Origin: Paraprevotella sp.
Lineage (GTDB): Bacteria; Bacteroidota; Bacteroidia; Bacteroidales; Bacteroidaceae
Assembly: GCA_017425765.1 (NCBI GenBank)
Contig: JAFOXE010000164.1
Coordinates: forward strand, 1 to 5,136
Reading direction: 5' to 3'
DNA: 5,136 bases
The notes under the pieces are model-generated. The model worked only from the letters and a program-made list of their open reading frames with translations, ran no database searches and was not told where the DNA came from. The stretch's first letter is position 1. Every line of letters begins with the position of its first letter. Positions 1-5,060 of the stretch are shown one piece after another. Both the position numbers and the translations under genes were made by a program.

Positions 1-54
1 ATCTGTAGTCGTTGGTGTCAGTGTCACCTTATCCTTACCCACCTTGAGGTCGGG
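1..54 (-). other. Unrelated segment at the window edge, probably coding on the minus strand
   Basis: These bases do not continue the acyl-CoA synthetase that starts to be recognisable at base 54. The synthetase frame has stops here (TAG at 6-8, TGA at 45-47). On the minus strand the segment is open throughout and reads PDLKVGKDKVTLTPTTTD, a composition (K/D/T/V) that looks like real protein, with an ATG directly before it at 57-55. The + strand frame 1 is rich in Cys and Trp and does not look like protein. I infer that a fragment of a different gene, in the opposite orientation, has been joined to the synthetase. The protein is not recognised and the fragment is too short to assign. Confidence 0.4.
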
Positions 55-56
55 CA

Positions 57-1118
57 TTGGCAAAAACCTTCAAGAAGAACATTGAGCAAGGAATCCGTGC
101 AAAAGGCGAGAAGGCTGTTAAATTGTTCAACCTAGGTTTGAAGGTACGTCAAGCCTACTACGGCGAAAGCAACAAAGACTTCAAGGGCTTGCGCTACTTG
201 CTCAAACCACTTGTATGCTTATTTGACAAGATTCTTTTCTCAAAGGTGCGCGAGAACTTTGGTGGCGAACTTCGATTCTTCATTGGTGGCGGTGCCTTGT
301 TGGACAAAGACTTGCAAAAGTTCTATGTAGGTATCGGCATTCCTATGTATCAAGGTTATGGCTTGTCTGAAGCCACCCCGGTTATCTCTTCAAACGGTCC
401 TGAATTATATCGTTTTGGTTCAAGTGGTAAACTTGTTAAGCCTATCGAATTGAAGATATGCGACAGCGAGGGCAAGGAACTTCCCGTTGGCGAAATGGGC
501 GAAATCGTTGTGAAGGGCGAAAACGTAATGGCCGGTTATTGGAAGAATCCGGAATCTACCGCTGACACCGTAAAAGACGGTTACTTGTACACCGGTGACC
601 TAGGCTATATGTCAAAAGAAGGTCTTCTTTACGTTAAGGGACGTTTCAAGAGTTTGCTAATTTCAAGCGACGGTGAAAAGTATAGTCCAGAAGGTATAGA
701 AGAGGCATTGGTTGAGAAGTCAGCCTTCATCGACCAAGTAATGCTTTACAACAACCAATCAGCATTTACCACAGCTCTTATCGTTCCAAACAAGGATCAA
801 CTTCGTCGTCATTTGACCACTTTGAAGTTAGATTTAACTACAGAAGAAGGTCGCAAGGCAGCTTTGCAGAAATTGGAGAGCGAGTTGAACCGTTTCAAGA
901 AGGGTGGCGAATTCGAGGGTATGTTCCCTGAGCGTTGGTTGCCAAGTTGCTTCGCCGTACTTGCTGAACCTTTTACCGAGCAAAACCAAATGATCAACAG
1001 TACAATGAAGATGGTACGCGGTAAGATTGAAAAGGCTTATGCCGACCGTCTTGTATACATCTACACTGCAGAGGGTAAGCAATTGCTTAACCCACAAAAC
1101 TTGGATGCATTGAAGTGA
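57..1118 (+). CDS. Long-chain fatty-acid-CoA ligase (AMP-forming), N-terminally truncated
   Basis: This is the C-terminal two thirds of an ANL-superfamily long-chain acyl-CoA synthetase (FadD/FAA1 type), which activates fatty acids through an acyl-AMP and transfers them to CoA at the inner face of the membrane. Visible in the 353 residues: GGGALLDKDLQKF (77-89); the adenine-binding motif YQGYGLSEATP (98-108); GEIVVKG (148-154); the YTGD motif with its ribose-binding Asp (178-181); the hinge region GRFKSLLISSDGEKYSPEGIE (195-215); and NSTMKMVRGKI (314-324), where the catalytic-Lys region of the C-terminal domain is expected. Family members are about 550-600 residues. The N-terminal portion with the Ser/Thr/Gly-rich ATP-phosphate loop is absent. 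The TTG at 57 is only the first permissible codon after an in-frame stop, not a credible start: Ala-Leu-Ala-Lys-Thr-Phe from 54 onwards matches the middle of the family. The fragment should be inactive unless the junction is an assembly error. It ends at TGA 1116-1118, followed by a terminator. Confidence 0.85.
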   Translation: MAKTFKKNIEQGIRAKGEKAVKLFNLGLKVRQAYYGESNKDFKGLRYLLKPLVCLFDKILFSKVRENFGGELRFFIGGGALLDKDLQKFYVGIGIPMYQGYGLSEATPVISSNGPELYRFGSSGKLVKPIELKICDSEGKELPVGEMGEIVVKGENVMAGYWKNPESTADTVKDGYLYTGDLGYMSKEGLLYVKGRFKSLLISSDGEKYSPEGIEEALVEKSAFIDQVMLYNNQSAFTTALIVPNKDQLRRHLTTLKLDLTTEEGRKAALQKLESELNRFKKGGEFEGMFPERWLPSCFAVLAEPFTEQNQMINSTMKMVRGKIEKAYADRLVYIYTAEGKQLLNPQNLDALK

Positions 1119-1138
1119 AAACATCCTATACAAATGCA

Positions 1139-1181
1139 AATCGCTGCCACTTTCTTGATAAAAGTGGCAGCGATTGTTTTT
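1139..1181 (+). terminator. Rho-independent terminator of the acyl-CoA ligase
   Basis: The arms 1139-1153 (AATCGCTGCCACTTT) and 1161-1175 (AAAGTGGCAGCGATT) are perfect 15-bp inverted repeats around a 7-nt loop, followed by GTTTTTA. It starts 20 bp after the ligase stop codon. Read on the minus strand the stem is followed by TTTGCATTTG, so it may also stop transcripts arriving from lpxB, for which no other terminator is visible between 1176 and 1299. That 124-bp gap otherwise shows only A/T-rich sequence. Confidence 0.92.
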
Positions 1182-1299
1182 ACACCGCGATTAAAATTAC
1201 AAGCTAATATTACACCTTATTATATATAGGAATTATGAACGCAAGCAACAAACACAAATGAACTACTAAGAAAATCCCTTATCACAAAACTTCCTCTGT

Positions 1300-2445
1300 T
1301 TATTGCTTTGTCTTCAACATAGCCACCATTTGTTGTGCCGCTCTGTATGGAGCACCCGGAGCACCCAACCGCTCAGCCATATAGGTGTAATCGTTCAACA
1401 TTTGTTCTCTGCCTTCTCCTCCGGGTAAGATGCGACTTAATTCCTTGCGTACATTCTGTACCGTCATTCCATCGGCTACAAGTTCTGTCACCACCTCTTT
1501 ATCTGCAATCAGATTTACAAGCGAAATGAATTTCACCTTCAACAACATGCGACGCAACCACGATACCAACTTACCACAAGCCACATAATAGCACACCACC
1601 TGCGGCACTCTGAACAAAGCAGTTTCAAGGGTGGCCGTGCCCGATGTAACCAAAGCCGCAGTAGCATGCTGTAGCAGTCGGTAAGTTTGTCCGTACACCA
1701 CCTTCACATCCGTACCGGCTAGTACCTTTTTATAATAGTCCGGCTCAATGCTTGGAGCTGCTGCCAACACCAATTGATAGTCCTTGGCATAGACCAAGGC
1801 TGCTTGTACCATTCGAGCCAAATTGTCTTTGATTTCCTGTTTTCTACTACCTGCCAAAAGGGCAATTATCGGACGCTCATCTAGTTCCTGTTCCGCACAA
1901 AAAGCAGGTGTATTTTGCGGATTCTCCGTTTGAAATGCCAACACCTCGTCTACAGTCGGATTACCCACATAATGAATGGGATAGCCGTGTTTTTCCTCAA
2001 AGAAATTCACCTCAAACGGCAAAATCGAGAACAACTCATCCACATCTCTACGAATGTTCTTTATACGATGCTCTTTCCATGCCCAAATCTTGGGCGAAAT
2101 GTAATAATAGACCGGAATGGATGTATGACTTTTTACGAACTGAGCAATCGAAAGATTAAAGCCTGGATAGTCCACTAAGATTACCACATTCGGCTGCCAT
2201 TCAAGTATATCTTGCTTACATCTCTTCATATTGGCAAGTATGGTAGGAAGATGCATTAACACCGGAATGAAGCCCATATAAGCCAAATCCTTATAGTGCT
2301 TTACTAAAACACCACCAGCTTGTTGCATCAAATCACCACCAATGCAACGAAATTCGGCTTGCTCGTCCTCATTACGCAAAGCATGCATCAAGTGCGAGGC
2401 ATGAAGGTCGCCACTTGCCTCTCCGGCTATCAAATAATATTTCAT
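1300..2445 (-). CDS. lpxB: Lipid-A-disaccharide synthase LpxB
   Basis: LpxB is a GT19 glycosyltransferase. It condenses UDP-2,3-diacylglucosamine with lipid X to form the tetraacyl disaccharide 1-phosphate of lipid A, at the cytoplasmic face of the inner membrane. The 381-residue product has the usual family length. Visible signatures are GEASGD (8-13) at the N-terminus; VDYPGFN (91-97); GNPTVDE (161-167); GSRKQEI (199-205); SGTATLE (268-274) in the nucleotide-sugar-binding half; and KFISLVNLIADKEVVTEL (305-322). The frame is open 12 codons further upstream (to 2481), but the start at 2445 is chosen: it puts MKYYLIAGEASGD at the usual N-terminus, and its ATG overlaps the surE stop codon (ATGA), which indicates translational coupling. 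There is no sign of damage, so a lipid A-bearing Gram-negative envelope is expected. It depends on the surE promoter(s) upstream. Confidence 0.97.
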   Translation of the reverse strand: MKYYLIAGEASGDLHASHLMHALRNEDEQAEFRCIGGDLMQQAGGVLVKHYKDLAYMGFIPVLMHLPTILANMKRCKQDILEWQPNVVILVDYPGFNLSIAQFVKSHTSIPVYYYISPKIWAWKEHRIKNIRRDVDELFSILPFEVNFFEEKHGYPIHYVGNPTVDEVLAFQTENPQNTPAFCAEQELDERPIIALLAGSRKQEIKDNLARMVQAALVYAKDYQLVLAAAPSIEPDYYKKVLAGTDVKVVYGQTYRLLQHATAALVTSGTATLETALFRVPQVVCYYVACGKLVSWLRRMLLKVKFISLVNLIADKEVVTELVADGMTVQNVRKELSRILPGGEGREQMLNDYTYMAERLGAPGAPYRAAQQMVAMLKTKQ

Positions 2446-3209
2446 AGTTGCTCCAAATCTTTGAGTTCTTCCATAGCCCAATGAGCTGTTAAATCTACAT
2501 GAGTGGGTACCACCGACACAAAGCCATGGTCGAGAGCCCAGAAATCTGTATTCTCCGAGTCCGGCTCCATGTTAGTAAATTCACCCGTAAGCCAGTACGT
2601 GTTTTTACACTTGGGAGAGGCTGCACACACCCATTCTGCGCTCCAATTTCCGTTCGCCATACGACACACCTTAACACCTTGTGCTACTGTTGTGTCAGGA
2701 ATGTTTACGTTCAGACATACGCCATTAGGAAGTCCTTCATCCAACACCCTTTTCACAATACCACGAATACATGGTATAAAAGGAGTGAAATCAAAATCCT
2801 GACGAATTGAGTAGGCAGAGAATCCCACCGAGGGAATGCCCTTCATACAACCTTCCAGAACTGCCCCCATCGTGCCCGAATACACAACGCTGACCGATGC
2901 ATTATCACCATGATTGATACCGCTCACCACCATATCGGGTCTTCGTGGAACCACCTGCTCCAATGCCAACTTCACACAGTCCACAGGCGAACCGGTGCAT
3001 TTATACACCACGCAGCCCTCAACCTCCCTCACTTGATAAAAACTTACCGGCACCGACGAAGTTATCGAACACGCTGCACCGCTACGCCCCGAATCCGGAG
3101 CCATCATCACCACATCGGCAAGGGGCAAAAGCATCTCTAGCAAGACGTTTATTCCTTTTGCCTCGAAACCGTCGTCGTTAGTCAACAATATCAAAGGTTT
3201 ATTCTCCAT
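2442..3209 (-). CDS. surE: 5'/3'-nucleotidase SurE
   Basis: SurE is a metal-dependent acid phosphatase that dephosphorylates nucleoside 5'- and 3'-monophosphates and, in characterised members, short polyphosphate. It is linked to stationary-phase survival. The 255-residue product is of normal length. It has the metal-binding TNDDG (10-14, ligands D12 and D13), APDSGRSGAACSIT (37-50, with S43 at the expected ligand position), GSPVDC (73-78), SGINHGDN (96-103, N99 the expected Asn ligand) and YSGTMGAVLEG (110-120). All four metal ligands known from the family are therefore present. The ATG at 3209 is preceded by an A/T-rich stretch and no Shine-Dalgarno site, as is usual in Bacteroidetes, and MENKPLILLTNDDG is a normal SurE start. 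The gene is first in an operon with lpxB (4-nt ATGA overlap). The function in the same transcript as lipid A synthesis is not obvious, but the pairing itself is common in this order. Confidence 0.97.
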   Translation of the reverse strand: MENKPLILLTNDDGFEAKGINVLLEMLLPLADVVMMAPDSGRSGAACSITSSVPVSFYQVREVEGCVVYKCTGSPVDCVKLALEQVVPRRPDMVVSGINHGDNASVSVVYSGTMGAVLEGCMKGIPSVGFSAYSIRQDFDFTPFIPCIRGIVKRVLDEGLPNGVCLNVNIPDTTVAQGVKVCRMANGNWSAEWVCAASPKCKNTYWLTGEFTNMEPDSENTDFWALDHGFVSVVPTHVDLTAHWAMEELKDLEQL

Positions 3210-3231
3210 AAAACACGTTCTGTTTATTCCA

Positions 3232-3239
3232 CAAAAGTA
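3232..3239 (-). promoter_or_regulatory. Bacteroidales -7 element of the surE-lpxB promoter
   Basis: On the minus strand 3239-3232 reads TACTTTTG, an exact match to the Bacteroidales -7 consensus TAnnTTTG. Transcription would begin about 5-7 nt later, leaving a leader of only about 15-20 nt before the surE ATG at 3209. No clear TTTG is seen at the -33 distance, where the sequence is ATTC/T-rich. The -7 match and its position support the call, and the missing -33 lowers confidence. Confidence 0.6.
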
Positions 3240-3531
3240 CGAAAAAAAGGCATTAGAATCATGATATTACAAGAAAATGACTGTTTTTGGAATAATCTCA
3301 TAATCCGCTAAGAATAAAATGTTTATGCGGAAAGTTCAAGAACGAGGTAATGAGTTGGCAACCGTTCTGATTTCTACATACTTGCGTGATTTGCATTGAT
3401 GTACAACTCATCTTGGAACAAAGGTACAACTTTTTTATGAACGAGCAAAAAGGCGGTGCTTTTTTCATTAATGCAGGATAATATTTGAATTTAGTCTATC
3501 ATCAATCTGCGATATATGAGTTTCCCGATTC
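3240..3531. other. Intergenic stretch, no convincing gene
   Basis: Apart from the promoter at 3419-3449, this stretch holds a short hairpin at 3339-3368 (AGAACG with GTTCT and GGT/ACC partners) and a weak one around 3304-3331 (TCCGC/GCGGA). It also holds two GTAC(C/T)TTTGT repeats on the minus strand (3240-3231 and 3427-3418). The only ORF is 37 codons (minus, 3411-3298) with an ATG almost at the predicted transcription start. I see no protein-like signal in it and do not call it. The transition from core chromosome to mobile element probably falls in this stretch. Confidence 0.5.
3419..3449 (-). promoter_or_regulatory. Consensus Bacteroidales promoter (-33 TTTG, 19-nt spacer, -7 TACCTTTG) facing surE
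   Basis: On the minus strand TTTG (3449-3446) is followed after 19 nt by TACCTTTG (3426-3419). Both boxes match the Bacteroidales sigma-ABfr consensus exactly, with the expected spacing. The predicted start is near 3412-3414. An 8-bp direct repeat AGTTGTAC (minus strand; + GTACAACT at 3401-3408 and 3424-3431) overlaps the -7 box and the first transcribed bases, a plausible repressor-site layout. The transcript would run about 200 nt to surE. It could be a second surE promoter or one brought in by the adjacent element and firing outwards. Confidence 0.65.
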
Positions 3532-3719
3532 CGTCATTCGCCCCTTTCCTTTGCTCGTCTGCGAAGGTAGTACATCAGCCTTTGAAAGTTGAAAGGTCGG
3601 GGCGGCAAGCCGTTTCGGACTGAATCTTCCTCCTACGGAGAGTATTCAGCCCGAAAACCTTTCCCCTTTCAATGTCTGTACTCAGAAATGCAGACGGCAA
3701 CGGAAATGAACGACTGACG
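3532..3719. repeat. Very long imperfect palindrome (structured RNA or DNA hairpin)
   Basis: Matching arm segments, in order from the outside, are CGTCA 3532-3536/3715-3719; TCG 3538-3540/3711-3713; TTTCC 3545-3549/3702-3706; TTGC 3551-3554/3697-3700; CGTCTGC 3556-3562/3690-3696; AGTACA 3569-3574/3677-3682; TTGAAA 3582-3587/3667-3672; GAAAGGT 3591-3597/3657-3663; TTTCGG 3613-3618/3651-3656; CTGAAT 3620-3625/3644-3649; and apical CTCC/GGAG 3630-3633/3637-3640. That is about 59 bp in eleven collinear helices separated by small internal loops. One 15-nt insertion on the left arm (3598-3612) is GC-rich and can itself pair. The collinearity is far beyond chance. The function is unknown: a stable noncoding RNA, a long structured leader or trailer, or a cis-acting DNA site of the element are all possible, and the transcribed strand is not determinable from the fold. 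Confidence 0.75.
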
Positions 3720-3733
3720 AAAATGTAGATAAA

Positions 3734-3802
3734 GATAAACAGACAGCATATAAAAGGGTTCTTACATTGATAACCCATGTCTATGCTGTTCTTGTTTCTA
3801 TC
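3734..3802. repeat. Second imperfect palindrome (stem-loop)
   Basis: GATAAACA (3734-3741) pairs with TGTTTCTATC (3793-3802, two extra bases). ACAGCATA (3743-3750) pairs perfectly with TATGCTGT (3782-3789), and GGGTT (3756-3760) with AACCC (3772-3776), with a symmetric 5-nt internal loop between the last two helices. It lies 14 bp beyond the larger palindrome and shares its style of helices interrupted by small internal loops. Neither strand shows a T-run after it, so it is not an ordinary terminator. Confidence 0.6.
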
Positions 3803-3843
3803 CATAGGAGCACTATTATTTTACATCATAGATATATAGGGCA

Positions 3844-3890
3844 AGCGGTAAATTTCACTCCCTCCAAAAATATAGAGAGGTTTATCCGCT
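3844..3890 (-). repeat. Stem-loop covering the stop codon of the second HTH gene
   Basis: AGCGG-TAAA (3844-3852) pairs with TTTA-T-CCGCT (3881-3890, one bulged T), with a further CCTC/GAGG helix inside (3861-3864/3877-3880). The TAA stop of the HTH gene (3884-3882) lies inside the stem. The stem could act as a 3'-end structure of the HTH transcript, but no U-tract follows on the minus strand, so a classical intrinsic terminator is unlikely. Confidence 0.45.
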
Positions 3891-4220
3891 GCTATTAAGT
3901 AGGTGCTTGCCGTTGTACTCCCGTTTCAACGCTTGTTCAATCTCACTCCGCTTGTATAGAACTTTTCCACCGAGCACATAGTAAGGCAATGTTCCGTTAC
4001 TTCGATACTCGCTCAATGTTCTTCGGCTGACTTTAAGCATATACGCCACCTCCTTGTCGCATAGATACTCATCATCGTTCTGTAAGGCTGCACCATCTTT
4101 GGGCATACTATCAATAATTTCCGATAGTTGGTCGATACTCTCGTGAATGGACTGCATCCACGCATCATCTTTAGTTCTCATCTCTTGATACATATTCAAA
4201 TTGGTTTTAGTGTTATACAT
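3882..4220 (-). CDS. Excisionase-family helix-turn-helix DNA-binding protein (second of pair)
   Basis: This is a small (112 aa) DNA-binding protein. Residues 52-98 form an HTH_17 (MerR/excisionase-like) domain with the pattern YLCDKEVAYMLKVSRRTL...RSNGTLPYY...VLYKRSEIEQAL: two HTH helices, the N-G-T-L-P wing entry and the closing helix. The N-terminal 50 residues are acidic and probably helical (IHESIDQLSEIIDSMPKD). Such proteins in Bacteroides integrative elements act as recombination directionality factors or regulators of excision. The CTnDOT Xis2c/Xis2d pair is the nearest precedent known to me, though I cannot assign orthology. The start at 4220 lies 3 nt after the stop of the upstream HTH gene. 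An alternative ATG at codon 10 (MYQEM) is possible. There is no Shine-Dalgarno site, so translation is probably coupled. Whether it controls excision, transfer or another operon is inference. Confidence 0.8.
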   Translation of the reverse strand: MYNTKTNLNMYQEMRTKDDAWMQSIHESIDQLSEIIDSMPKDGAALQNDDEYLCDKEVAYMLKVSRRTLSEYRSNGTLPYYVLGGKVLYKRSEIEQALKREYNGKHLLNSSG

Positions 4221-4223
4221 TGG

Positions 4224-4538
4224 TTAGATTTCTCTCCCTCGCCATCTGGCTTCTTTTCGCCTGTCCTCTACCTTCGTTACAATACTCTCTACATCTTCGG
4301 GCAGATAGTAGGTGCGGTTGCCGATTTTGGTGTAGGCAAGCGTACCATTATCACGCAAGGTCTGCAATGTACGCTTGCTTATCTTCAATCTTTGACAAAC
4401 ATCCTGATGGTCGAGCCAATTGTTTGTCTTTTTCTTCCCGTTCTTGACAACGGGTGAGTTTGATACTCGCAGAATGAACTGCTCAATCTTCGTGGCAAAT
4501 TCCTCAAATGCCTTTCGCTCAAAAATGATTAAATCCAT
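4224..4538 (-). CDS. Excisionase-family helix-turn-helix DNA-binding protein (first of pair)
   Basis: A 104-aa basic protein with an HTH_17 domain at about residues 41-87 (WLDHQDVCQRLKISKRTLQTLRDNGTLAYTKIGNRTYYLPEDVESIV). The N-terminal 30 residues look helical and may mediate dimerisation. A K/N-rich linker (33-40) leads into the HTH, and the C-terminus is charged (EDRRKEARWRGRE). It is a diverged paralogue of the next gene: both carry R-T-L, N-G-T-L-x-Y and a closing D/S-E-x-E helix. Tandem pairs like this are common next to integrase or mobilisation genes of Bacteroides conjugative and mobilizable elements, where members help excision or regulate transfer. The ATG at 4538 is preceded by an A/T-rich stretch typical of the phylum. 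No exact TAnnTTTG promoter is seen directly upstream, which suggests a regulated promoter or one further up in the 4539-5060 region. Confidence 0.8.
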   Translation of the reverse strand: MDLIIFERKAFEEFATKIEQFILRVSNSPVVKNGKKKTNNWLDHQDVCQRLKISKRTLQTLRDNGTLAYTKIGNRTYYLPEDVESIVTKVEDRRKEARWRGREI

Positions 4539-4867
4539 ACGCTTTATATTTTTTGTTTTACATATTTTTCTTGTTTTGCACTGCTAAATAAGAAAGAGAT
4601 TTTCATACTTCAATGGCTCTAACAATAGGTGTCATTCCTCGTCATATCGTTTCATCATAGACACGATAATCAGTCATTGAAATAGGCTCTATTCTCATAC
4701 GCAATTTCGTTTTGTTGGTGCGAAGTAATAGATAAGTTATCACACCTCAATCATTCGGTGAGCCTGTTGCAGCATGTGGCATAGTTCGTGGCACTTTTAG
4801 ATGTATCTAGTGATATATTTCTAAGCATACATCACATTGTAATCCATATTATATAAGAATACCCCAA
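4539..4867. other. Upstream region of the HTH pair, no gene seen
   Basis: No open frame of convincing length on either strand. It contains a short inverted repeat TATCGT/ACGATA (4645-4650/4663-4668), a direct repeat of GTGGCA 12 nt apart (4776-4781, 4788-4793) and the palindrome at 4797-4824. A minus-strand ATG at about 4853 opens only an 8-codon frame (MDYNVMYA) before a stop, and there is no independent support for calling it a leader peptide. The region most likely carries the control sites of the HTH operon. Confidence 0.4.
4797..4824. promoter_or_regulatory. Palindromic operator candidate
   Basis: ATGTATC-TAGT-GATATAT (4801-4818) is a near-perfect dyad (6 of 7 positions), extended outward by TTAG (4797-4800) and CTAA (4821-4824) with two extra bases on one side. 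It lies about 260 bp upstream of the first HTH gene in otherwise A/T-rich DNA. Size and symmetry suit a dimeric regulator. The regulator is unknown, and the element's own HTH proteins are obvious candidates. Confidence 0.35.
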
Positions 4868-4970
4868 GCGACTACTCGTCTTGGATCTTGTTCGTAGCAT
4901 TCTCGTTTGTCAGACAGATTACTATCCGTCTGCCAAACTTCTGCATCGAACCGCCGAAATGGATAGTCGC
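4868..4970. repeat. Long imperfect hairpin with symmetric internal loops
   Basis: Paired segments: GCGACTA 4868-4874/4964-4970; GTTCG before 4895 with CGAAC near 4947-4951; GCA/TGC just inside; GTTTG 4905-4909/4934-4938; CAGAC 4911-4915/4928-4932; and GAT 4917-4919/4924-4926 around a TACT loop. The single mismatches between helices (T4910/C4933, A4916/C4927) are exactly symmetric, so the inner 34 bp form an almost continuous stem. It may be a structured leader of the HTH transcript, a protein-binding site, or an element cis-site such as a transfer origin or recombination site. No match to a known class is recognised. Confidence 0.55.
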
Positions 4971-4987
4971 TAATTCTATAATAGCAG

Positions 4988-5039
4988 GATAGCGGATAGA
5001 CCAACTCCCGAAACTTCGGCAGTCCGTCTATCCGCTATC
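4988..5039. repeat. Perfect 14-bp inverted repeat with nested hairpin
   Basis: GATAGCGGATAGAC (4988-5001) and GTCTATCCGCTATC (5026-5039) are exact inverted repeats. Inside them are ACT/AGT and CCGA/TCGG helices around an AACT loop, again separated by small symmetric mismatches. On the minus strand it begins 21 bp after the stop codon of the partial gene at 5061-5136, so it could form that transcript's 3' end, but CTGCTATTATAG follows the stem and there is no U-tract. It shares the CTATCC/GGATAG word with the neighbouring hairpin, which suggests a related role. Confidence 0.65.
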
Positions 5040-5060
5040 GTATTTAAGTCCTTAATTTCC

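Noticed and set aside
834..1139. 101-codon minus-strand ORF opposite the acyl-CoA ligase
   Set aside because: It is a shadow of the ligase frame and runs across the terminator side. The ligase motifs are unequivocal on the + strand.
1182..1299. Possible small gene between the ligase terminator and lpxB
   Set aside because: Only an 8-codon frame (MNASNKHK) is present, with no supporting signal.
2446..2481. Upstream 12-codon extension of lpxB
   Set aside because: The residues MGYGRTQRFGAT are not LpxB-like and lie within the surE coding sequence. The ATG at 2445 fits the family N-terminus and the ATGA overlap.
2499..3181. Several + strand ORFs of 76-103 codons opposite surE
   Set aside because: Their composition (His/Pro/Arg/Thr-rich) is what the reverse complement of the surE frame produces, and no family is recognisable.
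3298..3411. 37-codon minus-strand ORF after the consensus promoter
   Set aside because: Its ATG is within 2-3 nt of the predicted transcript start, the sequence has no recognisable features, and it contains a hairpin. Chance is sufficient.
3446..3467. AAAAAG...CTTTTTT stem followed by T-run as a + strand terminator
   Set aside because: The stem is only six weak base pairs, overlaps the -33 box of the minus-strand promoter, and has no + strand gene before it.
3575..3805. 76-codon minus-strand ORF with a short hydrophobic stretch (CCLFIFIYIFV)
   Set aside because: It lies almost wholly inside two palindromes, which explain the sequence better, and it lacks a recognisable domain or good start context. 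Kept out with some doubt because similar short frames may be annotated in related elements.
4128..4457. + strand ORFs of 75-109 codons opposite the HTH genes
   Set aside because: They are shadows of the two HTH_17 genes, whose domain patterns are clear on the minus strand.
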